Positions 1 to 11,927 are shown, numbered from the stretch's first letter. The stretch is 64,000 nucleotides of DNA from Orthonyx spaldingii (GCA_013397795.1 VZTJ01000575.1:50882-114881), one strand, 5' to 3'. The notes: generated by a model from the sequence alone, not told the origin. Numbers and translations are program-made.

Positions 1-76
1 AAGGAAGCAAGGAAGGAAGCAAGGAAGGAAGGAAGGAAGGAAGGAAGGAAGGAAGGAAGGAAGGAAGGAAGGAAGG
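1..76. repeat. AAGG tetranucleotide microsatellite
   Basis: The window opens inside a run of AAGG units with two early AAGC variants, then becomes perfect up to the junction with unique sequence. It is cut by the left edge, so its true length is unknown. All bases are purines on this strand. Confidence 0.98.
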
Positions 77-589
77 TGCACCTGATGCTGTTTTAGCAGG
101 CCTGATAAGAAGGGAAAAGCAGGCATTAATAAAACACTCTTTTTGGTATTTGTCTCTTCATGGAATCATACTTTCATCCCAGATTACAGTATTCCAATCT
201 CTTGCCTTTTTGAATTGCAAAAAAGGAGAAAACTCTTGGCATTGAGTGTTGATATTAAAGATGGCAGAGAAGAAGAGTTTGACATTATATTTATCTATCA
301 GCTTTCTGGTAAGGAAATTTGGCCAGATTTCCTTAAAATGGGCCAAGTGGATTAGAGAAATATAACACAGACTATTTTTTCTGCCAAGTCATTGATGTAA
401 TCAAGCAAAAGTTTATTTACCTAAAAGGGGAGGGGTTACAGAAATGGTATTTTGCAGGATTTCTTAGGTGATGGAAGTGTTTCTTCTGCAAACTGACCCT
501 GATTTATTCATTTCCTTGCCACAGCATGAGGTTTATTGGTTTTCCCAGATATCAGAGAGGAAATTTCTCTGCATATCCCAGTGGGAAGA
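77..589. other. Unique noncoding stretch
   Basis: AT-rich sequence with only short, unconvincing open frames on both strands. I see no repeat, exon or regulatory signature. Confidence 0.6.
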
Positions 590-957
590 TGGAGACTCCC
601 TCTGGAGTGACCTCATTGTGGCCTTTCACTACCTGAAGGACCTACAAGAAATCTGGAGAGGAACTATTTACAAGGGCCTGGAGTGCCAGGACACGGGGAA
701 TGGCTTCCCAGTGCCAGAGGGCAGGGATGGATGGGATATTGGGCAGGAATTGTTCCCTGGGAGGGTGGGCAGGCCCTGGCACAGGGTGCCCAGAGAAGCT
801 GTGGCTGCCCCTGGATCCCTGGCAGCGCCCAAGGCCAGGCTGGACATTGGGGCTTGGGGCAGCCTGGGACAGTGGAAGGTGTCCCTGCCCATGGCAGGGG
901 TGGGGCTGGATGGGCTTTGAGGTCCTTTCAACCCAAACCATCCTGGGATTCCGTGAT
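590..957 (+). mobile_element. CR1 LINE 3' fragment, sense
   Basis: A 5'-truncated CR1. It starts near the stretch 'gtgacctcattgtggcct', passes through the core that begins 'gggtgggcaggccctgg', and reaches the CR1 3' end with 'tcaacccaaaccatcctggg' and a GTGATT tail. The same order is seen in the copies at 52.3 and 63.0 kb. This is noncoding debris of the 3' part of a non-LTR retrotransposon; open frames across it are artefacts of GC-rich sequence. Confidence 0.93.
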
Positions 958-3900
958 TTAAAAGAGGACTTTATCGACAAAAAAACCCCATTTTTGTCGT
1001 TTGTCTTGTCTTGTTCCAAGATTTTTTTTTTGCATTTTGAATTATTTGCAAAGCAGCCTCAGCTACACAGATCCCCTCAACACCAATCTGTTGCAATGGT
1101 TGTAGTGAAAAAATGAGAACCAGGTTTCTTGTCTTATAAATATATCTGCTGTTGGTTTAGACAACAATAACCCATCAGTATTTAGACTGTGGTATGGAGA
1201 AATGTGGCTGCAGCAGGAAAGGAGTGTGGAGAACAACAGGACACCAAAATCAGTATATTGCTGAATTTGGATATGGAAATGAGAAAAGTTGAGACAGCTT
1301 GGAAAAATGTAATGTTTTAATGCTTGTTCTTATATAAATTCTCCTTTTTAGGGGTACCAGGCGTTCTTCAGAAATTTGTGGGGAAACAGTAGCGATCCTT
1401 CCCCCTCAGGAGCTTTCAGCAAGACATGAAAAACTTGGAAGCAGTAAGAGCCAGCCATCCCTAGCCCAGATTCAAGGTTTAATTGCTGATGTTTGTGATT
1501 CACAATGTAACCTACAAGCAGTAGGCATTAATATATTTAGAAAATTTGGTTTTCTGTCAAAAAAAAAAATTGTTCTAAAGTGAAAAGAATGCCCAACTGA
1601 AAGATTGCTTGTGGAAGAGTTCCTTATTTTCTCGTTTGCCTTTATTTAGTTAGGCATATATCAAAGTAGGGGATTGCCAGGAAGGTAACTTCCTGGGAGA
1701 GAAGTCGAGGAAAGTAAACCTAAATTAACACTGCATTGTTTTCTTCTCTCTAGATCTCAAAAGATCTCCGTAGATCTCAAAAGACCTGCATTCTTAGAGA
1801 TTTCAAAATCCTTTGTCAATTAGTTGGGAAGTTAATCACTCTTTCCCTAAATTAGTCAGGCTGCATAATGAATATGAGAGGAAAATCCAGCTGAAATCCC
1901 AGCGTGTGCCGTGCTCCGAGAGTGCATGGAGCCAGTTTATCTGAGGGACACAGGCTGAACTTTAAGCACCTAATCCATTTACGTACATATCAATTACCCT
2001 GCAATGGTTAATTATCCATGCTTAGGGGAGCAATCAAGCAATATGTTGCCCTATTCCACACTCATCCAACATTAGAGACCACCTTGCAGGAAATGTCTGA
2101 CCTAAATTTTCAGTAATTGCTAAAAAAACATTCAGATTCTTTGCAGATTTATGAAAACACGGCAGGAAATCAGAAAATGTGGTTCATTTTCAGGGATGGA
2201 AGTTCTGGAGTTTGGGAGCATTTCCAGAGTTTGTTTTAGTGGTGTTTTAAAGGTACGAGTCCAAGTCCTCGGGCTTAGCTCCTTGAGGTGTCTTTGCTAA
2301 AGTGCAGAAGCGCTGTCCTGTGCCCCGGGGACATCCCTGCGGTGGGCACAGCACCTGAATGTGCCTCTGCAGGGATGCACGGCCCGGAAACTCCACATCC
2401 TGGAGCACAGGAACCGTTTGAGCTGGACTAAGGTGAAAGCACCCAGGGCATCACGTGGAGATGATGGACAACACAAAGGTGCTCAGGTTGCACATCGGTT
2501 TTTAAACTGGTGCCAAAATCCCGCCCTAACTCAATGCAGGGAACCTTCCCGGAGCTTCGGGTAAAGTTACAGCAATTAACATTCCATTTGCTGAGTGTGA
2601 AGACTAAATTAGAACACTACTAGGGTCTTTTAAATGTAGGTGGAAGGTTCTTCCTCAAGCAGACACTTAAGGGAAGAAATCCCTGGGCACCACAGTGCTT
2701 TTCACCCATGGAGAGTCTGTTTTGCATAGGCTGCTTCCCTCGGGAGCCTGGGGAATTAAAGGTTCTGTTTTGTTTTGTTTTCTGCGGACAGGTACTAAGA
2801 GCTAATAATAGCAGTTAAAGTATCCTCTTCCTTCTCTTTCATTAACAAAAGATTAAGGCCAGGCTCAGATCACTTAACGGGGGACATTAGCAGATGACTT
2901 GGGCAGAAGGGACACCTTAAAGCGTTTTGTGGCTGCCACGTCCTGCAGCATTCCGGGACTGAGCTGGGCAAAGGGAACACAACATTCTGAAAGGCAGCTA
3001 AAGTTCCTTGGTACAAGGATCTCCTCAGTAACCCCATGTTCGTGGGGGGCTGGGTGTGTTTAGGAATCAGTGCTGAGGCTTCTGAAGCCTTTTAAAGCGA
3101 AGATAAGAGCAAAGGAAGAAATCGGCCCTGCTGGAGTGTGTGACCCCTGAGCCTGGGGGGATAGTAATGCTCACTGCTTGGGCATGGAGAGAAGTGAGGA
3201 AAATTAAACTGCCCTTCCTCCCAGCCTGCTGAATCCATTCTGTGATCCTGATTCACTGGCCTCCAAAACACAGAGTCCTACACACCTCCACATTCTTCTC
3301 ATTCTGGTCAGACTCGAGCAGAAAGAGGTGTCACCGGTGTGCTGAGTGAATAAAGAAACGCTGGGGTGCATCAGGAGCATCTTGGGCGCTGTCAGTAATT
3401 GTGAGAGGCCCTGGGGTTGTGTCAGGTGTTGGATCTGCTCTGGGCTGGAGACTGGAAAAGCTGTGCAATTCCAGAACTGGGGTAGAGGCTGCTGCCCTAA
3501 ATGTGAGGGTCAAAAATCACTGGGGTCCCCTGTTGCTGAGTCGGGTTTTGGCCAGAGATGAAGAAGGCAGCAGCATATTCAGGAGCTCTTTTTTTGGCTC
3601 TTTGCTCCAAGTACGAGGAATTTCTGACTTTTATAAGTAAAGAGGTGGCATAAACAGTTCCTTAGTTCATGAGGCTTTGCAAGGTCTTCAAAGCTGCAGC
3701 TTTTCAAGAAAGAAGCACTAATTATAAATCACAAAAACTTCCTGGTCTGCTGATATTTCAGGGTAAAAGGTATCTTGGAGTCTGGGCTCTGCATGAATAT
3801 TTGTGGCATTGGCTGCTCAGCGGTTTGTTCAAAGGGCATTTTCTCTATGATCTAGGCCCTGGAAACCCCCGTTTAACCCATCCTGACCATAGATGGTGCT

Positions 3901-6196
3901 GAAGGTGCTCCCAAAAGCTCAGGCACACTCAATCCTCTCCTGGCAGGTGGAGCTAAACAAGCTCTGAAATAGAGACACTTCAGGAAATTTGCAGTGCCGT
4001 ATGGATTTTCTCCAAAAAGTGAACTTGTGAGGAAATACAAGTTCAGTGGCTTGTGGGGAAATACAATTCCTGAGTGAACACACTCTCCTGGCAAACCTCA
4101 GCAGCCATGGAGCCTCTCCTGGCCCTTTCTCAAATCCTCGAGAGGATTATCAGCATGCCTTGCTCTTGTGGGGATACTATCTGATCAAAGCTCTCCTCGT
4201 CTGTCCTGTTCTTAAGCATCCTCATTTCTCATGTTGTATTTGATCCCAGAACAGAGGCTCCCCTGTTACTTGCTGGGTGATTGTCGTGGTCTCCTGAAAA
4301 GCACCTGCCCCCGAATTCCTTCTGTGCCAGCTCACATCCAACTCCACCCGAGGGCTCATGCAAGACAAGACAGTGACTCATGCTTCCCTCTCAGAAATAG
4401 CATCCAGAAAGCTCAACAGAGGCAGGCAACAATGAACACAAGGATTGCAAAAATGCTTCCATTCTCCACGAGGTAATTTTAGAGTAAAATCAACATTTGT
4501 TCGTGCTTTAGAAAGATCTCCATCCTCATTATCAGTGCTGCTATTGTCACTGTGACTATTTTCGATTTGCAAGGGGGTGTTTTGGACCAAATGGGAAGTT
4601 GGGTGTTCATGGTAATCAGAGGATTGGGTCAAGATCCCTACACCAGGAGGGTGAATTTCTTCAAAACACGGAGGATTTCTGAGAGGTTTGGTTTCTTTGC
4701 TTTCTTTTGGAGCAGATGGTGCTGAAAGATGGGGAGAGTGACTTCATCATCCAATTCCTGTTGCCTGTTAGGACCTAAAAAATAGTTCACCCATAGAGAT
4801 ACTGGGGACAAAACGAGATTTCAGTTCTGTGGCCTCTCCAATGTGAGAGTCTTGGTCAGGTCTCGGGATTCCCACCACCCCAATCCCACTGGAGCTTACT
4901 CTTTTCCAAGTTTTTTGTCCTGGTTTTGATCTCATTTGACTTTGCTGGACACCATTTCTGCCTGGTTGGACCACTGGTATTTTGTGTTGTGGAGACAGAA
5001 GTTTTGAATCCACCCAAAGACAACTTGTTATTTTGTAGGGAGGAAAAAGTCAGCTTTCATCCTTTGCTCTGACTGTCTTTGATGTGTGAAATGGAGTATT
5101 CCAGGGCCCAGCCCTGTGGAGGAAAATCTGCTGAGTTCCAGGTACTGAACAGCAAAGCTGTGAGCAAGTTAAGTGACAATAGGGAATATAAATCATGCAG
5201 TTAGAACAGCCAAAGGTTTTAGTGGAGCCAGGAAGGCAGCAGATCATCACTGGGCAAGGCTGATGGATCCTGCAGGGGAAAGAAAACACTTTTCCCTTTA
5301 TTTTGTTTTTTAAGCTGGGTAAAAGTTGCAATGACAATAATTCTCCAGCAGTGCATAGCTGTGTGTGGGAGAAGGCAGTTCTCTGTTAAAAGTGCTGCTT
5401 TGACCAGGGTAATGCCCAGGGGGAAGGCGACAGGATGCAAAATCAGCCTTTGCCATGTTGTGTCCTAGAATGGGAATGCAGGGAAGAAATGAAGATTGTC
5501 ATACTAAAGTTTAAAAGCTCAAAATAACACAAGATGTAATGCAAGTTCTGCACTAGTAAAAATGAGATGTCTTTGTGAAGTGTTTCAGGGCTTATTGTCC
5601 CAAAAGTTCCCTTTCTGAGTGAAATTTTTCATTACTCAGCTTAAAAGTGAATTTAGGGGGAGAGGTTGTTGTGGTGTTTTCTGAATTACCAGAATAGTTT
5701 CTCTCCCCAGTATAAACAGATGTCCCTAAGCAAAGCCAGGTGCTGCTTGGCAAAGAAAATGCTCATATGTAACTCACCATTGTTGCTGGATAAATGAAAA
5801 TATTTCCTCCCTCTCCCCAAGAATGTGTGGCTGTTTAGAGATAAAACCTTCTATAATGAATGGATGTATGTTCACACTGCCTTTATATTTCTTATTTCTA
5901 TCATGTTGTACTCAGCGGGATCTTCACTTCCTAATATTATTCTGATTTAAAATTACTGCAGTTCAGTTGCACTGAGTATAATTGAGTATAGATCTAACAT
6001 GCACTTCACAATTAATTTACCTCTGGGGGTCAAAAAGGTGAAGTGTCATTTTAGCCAACGGGGTGACAGGTAAGACGTGGGATCTAAGATGTCGATTTTG
6101 CTTCTGAATGTGGAACAATAGAGTATTTATTATTTATTATTTATAATAAACAGCTTGGAGCCTTGACAGCTTGGAGACATGAGCAGAGAAGAACTG
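958..6196. other. Unique noncoding stretch, no gene seen
   Basis: About 5.2 kb of mostly AT-rich sequence. It holds a small tandem duplication near 1.75 kb and a TAAT-rich segment at 1.80-2.06 kb. The longest open frames are about 100 codons (near 5.05-5.34 kb, minus) and resemble no family I know. A CAG/GTAAGA donor-like site lies near 6.07 kb but has no convincing partner acceptor. Confidence 0.55.
1752..1788. repeat. Short tandem duplication
   Basis: A unit beginning TAGATCTCAAAAGA occurs twice in tandem at a 20-bp period with small differences. No function is apparent. Confidence 0.8.
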
Positions 6197-6952
6197 TTTG
6201 AAACTCAACAAGGGAAATGCAAGTCTTGCACCTGGGCAAGAACAACCCTGGGCACCAGCACAGGCTGGGGAAAACCTGCTGGAGCAGCTCTGCAGTGAAG
6301 GACCTGGGGGCCCTGGGGGACACCGAGCTGTCCCTGAGCCAGCAGAGGGTCCTGGGCCAAGGAGCCAGTGGGATCCCGGGGGCAGCAGGAAGAGCATTCC
6401 CAGCAGGGCAGGGAGGGATCCTGCCCCTGTGCCCAGCCTGGGAGGCACCTCTGGAGTGCCGTGTCCAGCTCGGGATCCTCAGCACAGCAGGGCCAGGGAG
6501 CTGCTGGAGCGGGGCCAGCGGAGGCTGCGGGGCTGAGGAAGGGCCTGGAGCATCTCGGTGCCCAGGAAAGGCTGAGGGAGCTGGGGCTGCTCAGCCTCGA
6601 GAGGAGCCCCAGCTGAGAGGGGCCCTCAGCCCTGGGTGTCCCTGTGTGCAGGGAGGGCTCAGGGCAGGGCCCAGGCTCTGCTCCGGGGCCCAGCAATGGC
6701 ACCAGAGCAACGGGCAGGGCCTGAGCCCAGCAATTCCCTGCACAGGAGGCACAACTTCTGCCCTGGGCAGTGCCCAGCCCTGAGCAGATTGTGCACAGAG
6801 CCTGTGGGGTCTCCTGGCTGGGGCTGTTCCAGAGCTGTGTGCACACAATCCTGTGCCCTGTGCTCTGGGATGGCCCTGCTGGAGCAGGGAGGTGCCACCA
6901 GGTGCCCGCTGTTGCTCCCTCCCATCCTGCCCCAATCTGGAATCCTGTGATA
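6197..6952 (+). mobile_element. CR1 LINE, long 3' segment, sense
   Basis: A 756-bp CR1 segment. It begins with 'aactcaacaagggaaatgca', equivalent to the CR1 phrase before 'cctgcacctggg', and runs through the 'gaaggacctggg', 'agccagcagagggtcctggg' and 'gaaaggctgagggagctggg' landmarks to a decayed end near AATCCTGTGAT. It is unusually GC-rich. From about 6274 to 6909 it matches the reverse complement of the copy at 44.15-44.82 kb without a visible difference, apart from one extra 48-bp unit in that copy. Open frames of up to 255 codons here are shadows of this composition. Confidence 0.93.
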
Positions 6953-7989
6953 ATCCAGTACAACACAAACAAAATCTCAATATTTGTTTGTTACTGAGGT
7001 GCTGTCTCTGAGATCTGTTGCAGTTATCATCAAGAATGCAAAGCAGTTCTAGCGATTCCCATTTGGAGTTTATTGAATACGATTTGTTATGATTGTTAAT
7101 CTGCTGCCACACACGACAGAGCAGCCCAGGAATGGGCAGGATCATCGGTATTCCTGTGCTCTGGGCTGGTTTTGCTGCTCTGTGTTTGATGTTGGCCTGC
7201 TCATGTCATGGCCATTGTAGGTACAACCAAGTCCCTTATTTAGATAAATTCTCTCGGTCTGAGCTGCATTTTGAGGGCATTACAGTGATCACTGTTGATT
7301 CCTGGGGCTGACTTTACTCCAAGGTCACTCTTAGGTTTAGCCGGGGCAAATTCTCAGGAGTGGTTTTGCACGGGTAGTAGGGACTGCCATCCTTCCCACC
7401 ACTGTCCCTTAGGAATCCCTGTATTACCTCAGGGAATACAAAGCTTGGTCTCTGCCCTCAGCCTTGGTTCACCTTGTGCTCATGGCACGGTCTACTCGTG
7501 GGTTACTCCTTACTCTCCCTGTTAATTTTTTTTATTTGGAGAGGAAGGAGGTGGGACACGAGGAATCCGGAATCAGCCAGATTGTGAGCATTACTTCCTT
7601 TATTCCAGGATCCCATCTGATCCAGCCTGGCTCCGTAGAGGGGAATGAAGTGTGAAGTTAACTCTAGGAGTAAATCTGGGTCTCCTACCAGCAGCCACAG
7701 CGCTCTGTGCCAAAACAGCTGGACTCACTACTGGGAAAAGGGATGTGGGATCCTTGATCTCCCTCACACAAGTGCAGGGCTGTCTCCAGATGCTGGCACA
7801 CCTGAGGCAGGAGTTCAGTCTCCATGGTACTTCTACCAGGAGGATGTGAATTCCAAGAGGTGGAAGTGCAGGAGCAGTGAAATAGGTGTGAACAGCACAC
7901 CTTGAAGGATAGTGGATATCTGCCTGTGGGAAAACATGGAAGTTGGAAAGCTAACAGCCTGCCGAGGGTTACGTTTGGAAATCCTGAAA
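6953..7989. other. Unique noncoding stretch
   Basis: Mixed-composition sequence with no repeat I recognise and no exon with convincing splice sites. Several short frames overlap on both strands at 7.3-7.9 kb without resembling any family. Confidence 0.5.
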
Positions 7990-8260
7990 GCGGGGGGAAA
8001 GCTGGTTATTGCAGATCGTATCGGGGAGTACTGGTGGAAGAGTAAGGAGAGAAGTGCCGTGGGGTGTCGCTGTTGAACCGATAGCGGAGCGAAAGGACAC
8101 AGCGAATCTTGAGAGAATGCTGAGTGGATTTATTTAATTAATAACAGATTTATATACACGCAAGAGGGCTATTCGGATTGGCTGAGAGTCCTCCACCCCC
8201 TGGACTGATTGGCCCCAGGCTCTGACCGCCTGTTTCCAAAAGCCATTCCCAGTAACATGG
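7990..8260 (-). mobile_element. Endogenous retrovirus LTR (solo or fragment), antisense
   Basis: On the minus strand the promoter elements come in LTR order. Two CCAAT boxes (plus 8208-8212 and 8177-8181) are followed by a TATA box, TATATAAATC (plus 8147-8156), then an AATAAA polyadenylation signal (plus 8129-8134), and then a CpG-containing U5-like segment around 8065-8104. Possible termini are TGTTACTGGG at 8257 and CGACA at 8065, which would give a 193-bp LTR, but no matching target duplication is visible. I see no primer-binding site, polypurine tract or viral gene beside it, so it reads as a solo LTR. Exact ends are uncertain. Confidence 0.72.
8147..8212 (-). promoter_or_regulatory. LTR promoter core: two CCAAT boxes and TATA
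   Basis: Read on the minus strand, CCAAT occurs at plus 8212-8208 and 8181-8177 and is followed about 20 bp later by TATATAAATC. Spacing and order fit a class II promoter in a retroviral U3. Transcription would run leftwards. Whether it is active is unknown. Confidence 0.6.
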
Positions 8261-10278
8261 AATTTATCTTATATTTAGTAAACTTCAGTAGAAGAAGGGA
8301 GGAATTCCTGTGGGAAAGAGTCTGTGCTGTCACAGTGGGGTAGAAGTTGATTCCACAGAATTCAGGATGTGAGCACTGCCACCTCAGCAGCTGGAAGAAT
8401 CCCCCAGGAGCCCCCAAAAGAGCCAGTGAGGGGAGGTGGGGACAGCCAAGAGGATGACAGAAAGAGGAAGGTGGGAGCAGAAGAAGTGGATCATCCAAGT
8501 ACAAGAGGAGGAAACAACACAGAAGAAGAGGTCCCAAGGAGGTGCTCCAGACGCAGGAGGAGGAAAAGGGATTAGTAGGAGCTGGGGTAGGCACAGAGGG
8601 GATAAAGGCAGGAGCTGGGAAGCTGGGGGATGGCAAGGAAGGGTGAACACAGATGACGCATCATTGAATTTTGGAACTAGCTGAAAGTTTGGTTAAGATA
8701 TACAGAGAATAAGGAGTTAACAAGATGGGGAAGTACCAGAAGAGTTGGGAAGAAAGGAGAGAATAGGGATAAGAAGTGATTAAGCTTAAAGCAGGGAGCT
8801 ATTTTGATCAAGAAAAATTGCTTGGGCATAATTAGCATTTAGAAGGGAGAGAGAAAAGGCATTTTGAGGTCTGGACCATATTTTGAGTTATATTTTCAAG
8901 CTAAAATATAAATATGAATAAAAAGAATGTACTAGAAAAGTGTTTTCTGTGTATTCACTTGGATTTGTCAATTACAGTGGGAGAGTTCAGGAGAGGTTTC
9001 AAGAGGGCTGTGTAGTGGTTCTGCAAGTAGAAGTGGCTTCATACGTGTGGTGACATGAGAGAGAGCAAAAATAGGGGCACAGGGATGATGGAAAGTGCCA
9101 GGGGAACACAACTTTCTTCCTTGTTTTCGTTGTCCCAAGAGAAAACCTGACCAGGGTAATTCTGAACAGTTACTCTGTTGGCACAACCTGTGTAGGGGTT
9201 GCAAGTACGGAGGTTTCAGGTAGAAAATGGCCAAAGTATGAGGAGAACCCACCTTCCTCTTATTGCAGCAGATACCTGGAGACCTGGAGACAGCCTAACT
9301 GTTGCTTGGTTCAGCCAAGCACCGATGGGGCTTCCTGCTGTGCTTTCCTCTAGAGGCCTTTCGTCCAGTTCTGGAATATTCCAGTATAAAAATTAGAAAT
9401 GTGGGAGGGAGCAATGGAGATGGAAAAGGGATAAGGGGGTTATCTGCAAAAGATTTTAAACTGGAATGTTAATGACTCCAGTCTTTTCTGTACAATTCTT
9501 AAAACCCCCTCAGGTCCATCTGAAGTATTTTATCGTATTTCCTGTAAGACCAGAATCAACACAAAGATGAATTTGGGGAATACTTAAAGGTATTCTTAAT
9601 CCACCTTTGTTCTTTTCAATGTGCTTTAAATATGTTTCCATTAACTTTCCCAATACTGGACAGTGTTGCTGTTTCTGAGAGCGGCTTGACCCTTGCTCAA
9701 AGTCTATCACATAATGACACATTTAACATGGAAATGATTCCAGGAGGTGAAGGCATCGGGTGCTTCCAATCTTCCTTCCTCAGCTGGATAAGAAATGCTA
9801 AGGGAAATATGTTAAATACACATTGTGCATTTCCCCTGCTGCCCAACGTTTATCCAATCAAGAATTTTCCAACAGTGAATAAGTACAAGCTATGCAGTGC
9901 ATTTTAAGAAGGAAAACCTGCCGGCTTTAGGAAAGAGGGAGGAAAGGTGGAAACTCAGAGCTCTGGGATTTGCTGCGGGATTTTCCTGCATCCTTCCTGC
10001 TCCTCCTGGCTCCAGGCAATCCGCTCCAGCCGTGTGTCCAATAAACTCCTTGGCACTGGAAAGGTAATTATTGGCTCCCTGGTCACCTTTGTACAAGGCT
10101 CAGCGTCGGGAAAAACGTCAGCGCTGCCGTTGTGTTGGACTGATGGCAAAGTCTCCATTGGAATTTAATCCCTAAGTGTCTTGGAAGAAGCTCAGAAATG
10201 CACAACTCCGAACTCCTGGTCATATTTTAAGACTCTCATCCTAAATATTCCCATTCACTCAGAGAATAAAAGGGAAAT
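8261..10278. other. Noncoding stretch next to LTR
   Basis: Holds the purine-rich tract listed separately, then AT-rich sequence. No retroviral gag, pol or env similarity could be recognised on either strand, so it does not look like the inside of the provirus belonging to the LTR. Confidence 0.5.
8385..8660 (+). repeat. Purine-rich low-complexity tract
   Basis: About 275 bp strongly dominated by A and G on the plus strand, with many GGAGG, GAAGAAG and AGGAGG units. The bias continues more weakly to about 8.78 kb. The charged 68-codon frame inside it (with an Arg-rich end) and the Pro/Ser-rich minus frame both follow from the composition and are not annotated as genes. Such tracts can form triplex DNA. 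Confidence 0.8.
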
Positions 10279-10453
10279 CATAGAATCATAGGATCGTTAA
10301 GGTTGGAAAAGACCTTTAAGGTCTTCAGGTCCAACCATCAACCACTGTGTTCACCACTAATCCATGTCCTCAGGTGCCACATCCACACATTCCTTGGACA
10401 CTCCCAGGTGTGGGGACTCCACCCTTGCCCTGGGCAGCCTGTTCCTGTGATCC
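10279..10453 (-). mobile_element. CR1 LINE 3' end, antisense
   Basis: Begins with the reversed tail 'tcatagaatcatagg', then 'ggttggaaaagacctttaag', and continues through 'ccttggacactcccaggtg' and 'cctgggcagcctgttcc'. It belongs to an older subfamily than the GC-rich copies in the window. Confidence 0.9.
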
Positions 10454-10611
10454 AAAGGCCTCCACCTTTGGATCCAAAAGAGCAGCCTCAGAGCTGTGCC
10501 AGTTGGTGCTTTTTTGCAAGGCTGATGGAAGTGCCTTGAACTCACCTTTATTCAGAACTGAGAGAAAGAGTTTGGAGCACAGTGGGGAATTCCTCTCTCC
10601 TGCAGGTTCTC

Positions 10612-10773
10612 CGGTGAGGCTGTGGCTGCCCCTGGATCCCTGGCAGTGTCCAAGACCAGGCTGGACGGGACTTGGAGCACTTGGAGTGGAAGGTGTCCCT
10701 GCCCATGGCAGGGGTGGCACTGGATGGGCTTTCAGGTCGCTTCCAACCCAACCCTCTCTGGGATTCCATGATT
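10612..10773 (+). mobile_element. CR1 LINE 3' fragment, sense
   Basis: Starts in the core at 'gtgaggctgtggctgcccct' and runs to 'ccaacccaaccctctctggg' and a CATGATT tail. It faces away from the antisense CR1 about 160 bp upstream, so the pair is divergent. Confidence 0.9.
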
Positions 10774-10942
10774 CCCTGGCAGTGTCTGATGGGCTGTGTG
10801 CAGGTGCTGTGTGGGATTTGAGTTGGACAACAGAGCACTTTGCCATCATCTCTAACTTGGCTGCTCTCAGTGATAATTTACCCTTCTCTGTCTCCTGAGG
10901 GAGAATAGACTTGGCGAGGGGGGAAGAACTGAGCTTCACTCT

Positions 10943-11046
10943 CAGGCACAGGGTGGGATTGTTGGGGTGTCTGTGCAGGGCCAGAAGTTGGGCTGGATGC
11001 TCCCTGTGGGTCCCTCCCAGCTCAGGATAGTCTGTGATTCCATGAA
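10943..11046 (+). mobile_element. CR1 LINE 3' end, sense, different subfamily
   Basis: Contains 'gggattgttggggtgtctgt' and 'ccagctcaggatagtctgtg', the reverse complement of the beginning of the antisense copy at 15.87 kb. It is a short 5'-truncated piece. Confidence 0.82.
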
Positions 11047-11897
11047 TTGGAGAAGGTGTGGAGAAAGTCTGAAAGAGCTCAGTCTAAGTAAGAGAAAGGA
11101 TTCCCCTCTGTAGTCATACCCACAGCCCTTGCCCAGAGGCACCAAGGAATCGGGAGGGCACATACTCCTCTGAATCCAGGGAAAATCTTCATTTTGTGGT
11201 GAAGTACAACAGAATGAACTCGATTTCCTATCTCTGTGTTCCACAGTGATTCAAACCCTGCTATTCACAGTAACAGTGCTCGGCATTCCTCGGAGAGCAG
11301 TTGTGTGAGGACACCAGGAAAGCAGAGGGAAGGGATTTGTGGTTGTGGGGTTGTTACTGACAACAGTAACTGTGGGATCGTGCTGTCGTTGGGGGTGAAC
11401 ACACCCGGTGTCAGCAGTGGGTGGTCTGGGAGCCAACACACAGCCAGGGATTGGTGCTCCTGGTTCATCTCCTCTGATACTTCAGGTGCAGATGGCAATG
11501 ATTCATGGGCAATTCCTTTTTTTTTTTGTCTCCAAAAAAATGACTTGGGAAGAAACAGAACACTCTTCTCTTAGCAGTAGGGTTTAGGACCTGGGGAACT
11601 GTACGGATTTCCTTCTCTAATCTGTGGGAATTAGCCCTGACTGACAGGGAGCCAGGATGCAGTTGGCTTACAGTCCTCAGCTCACTTGCAGCTCTGTAGA
11701 ATTCCGGGAATAAAGCGCTTCTTGTCCAAAGGGGAATTCCTATGAGGATCCAACCAGAAGGGTCAATGCCGGAACGGAGGCTGCCACTGTGTCCTGGGGG
11801 AGAATCCATGCAGGTTGGAGAGCAATAAGTACTTTTTTGGGGGGAAATATTCCATGTGTGGTAACTCTTGATGGGGGCTGCGGGGTGTGAAAAGAAC

Positions 11898-11927
11898 AAT
11901 AATAGAAACCATAATAATAGAAACCAT
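11898..11927. repeat. Perfect 15-bp tandem duplication
   Basis: The unit AATAATAGAAACCAT occurs twice without interruption. Confidence 0.95.

Noticed and set aside
6205..6972. Minus-strand open frame of 255 codons
   Set aside because: It is antisense to a CR1 3' segment; not the CR1 ORF2 frame, and without any recognisable domain.
8369..8575. 68-codon frame with a highly basic end, reminiscent of a viral cleavage site or nucleic-acid-binding tail
   Set aside because: It follows from the purine-rich tract (Arg, Lys, Glu and Gly codons are purine-rich), is on the strand opposite to the LTR, and no other retroviral sequence is nearby.
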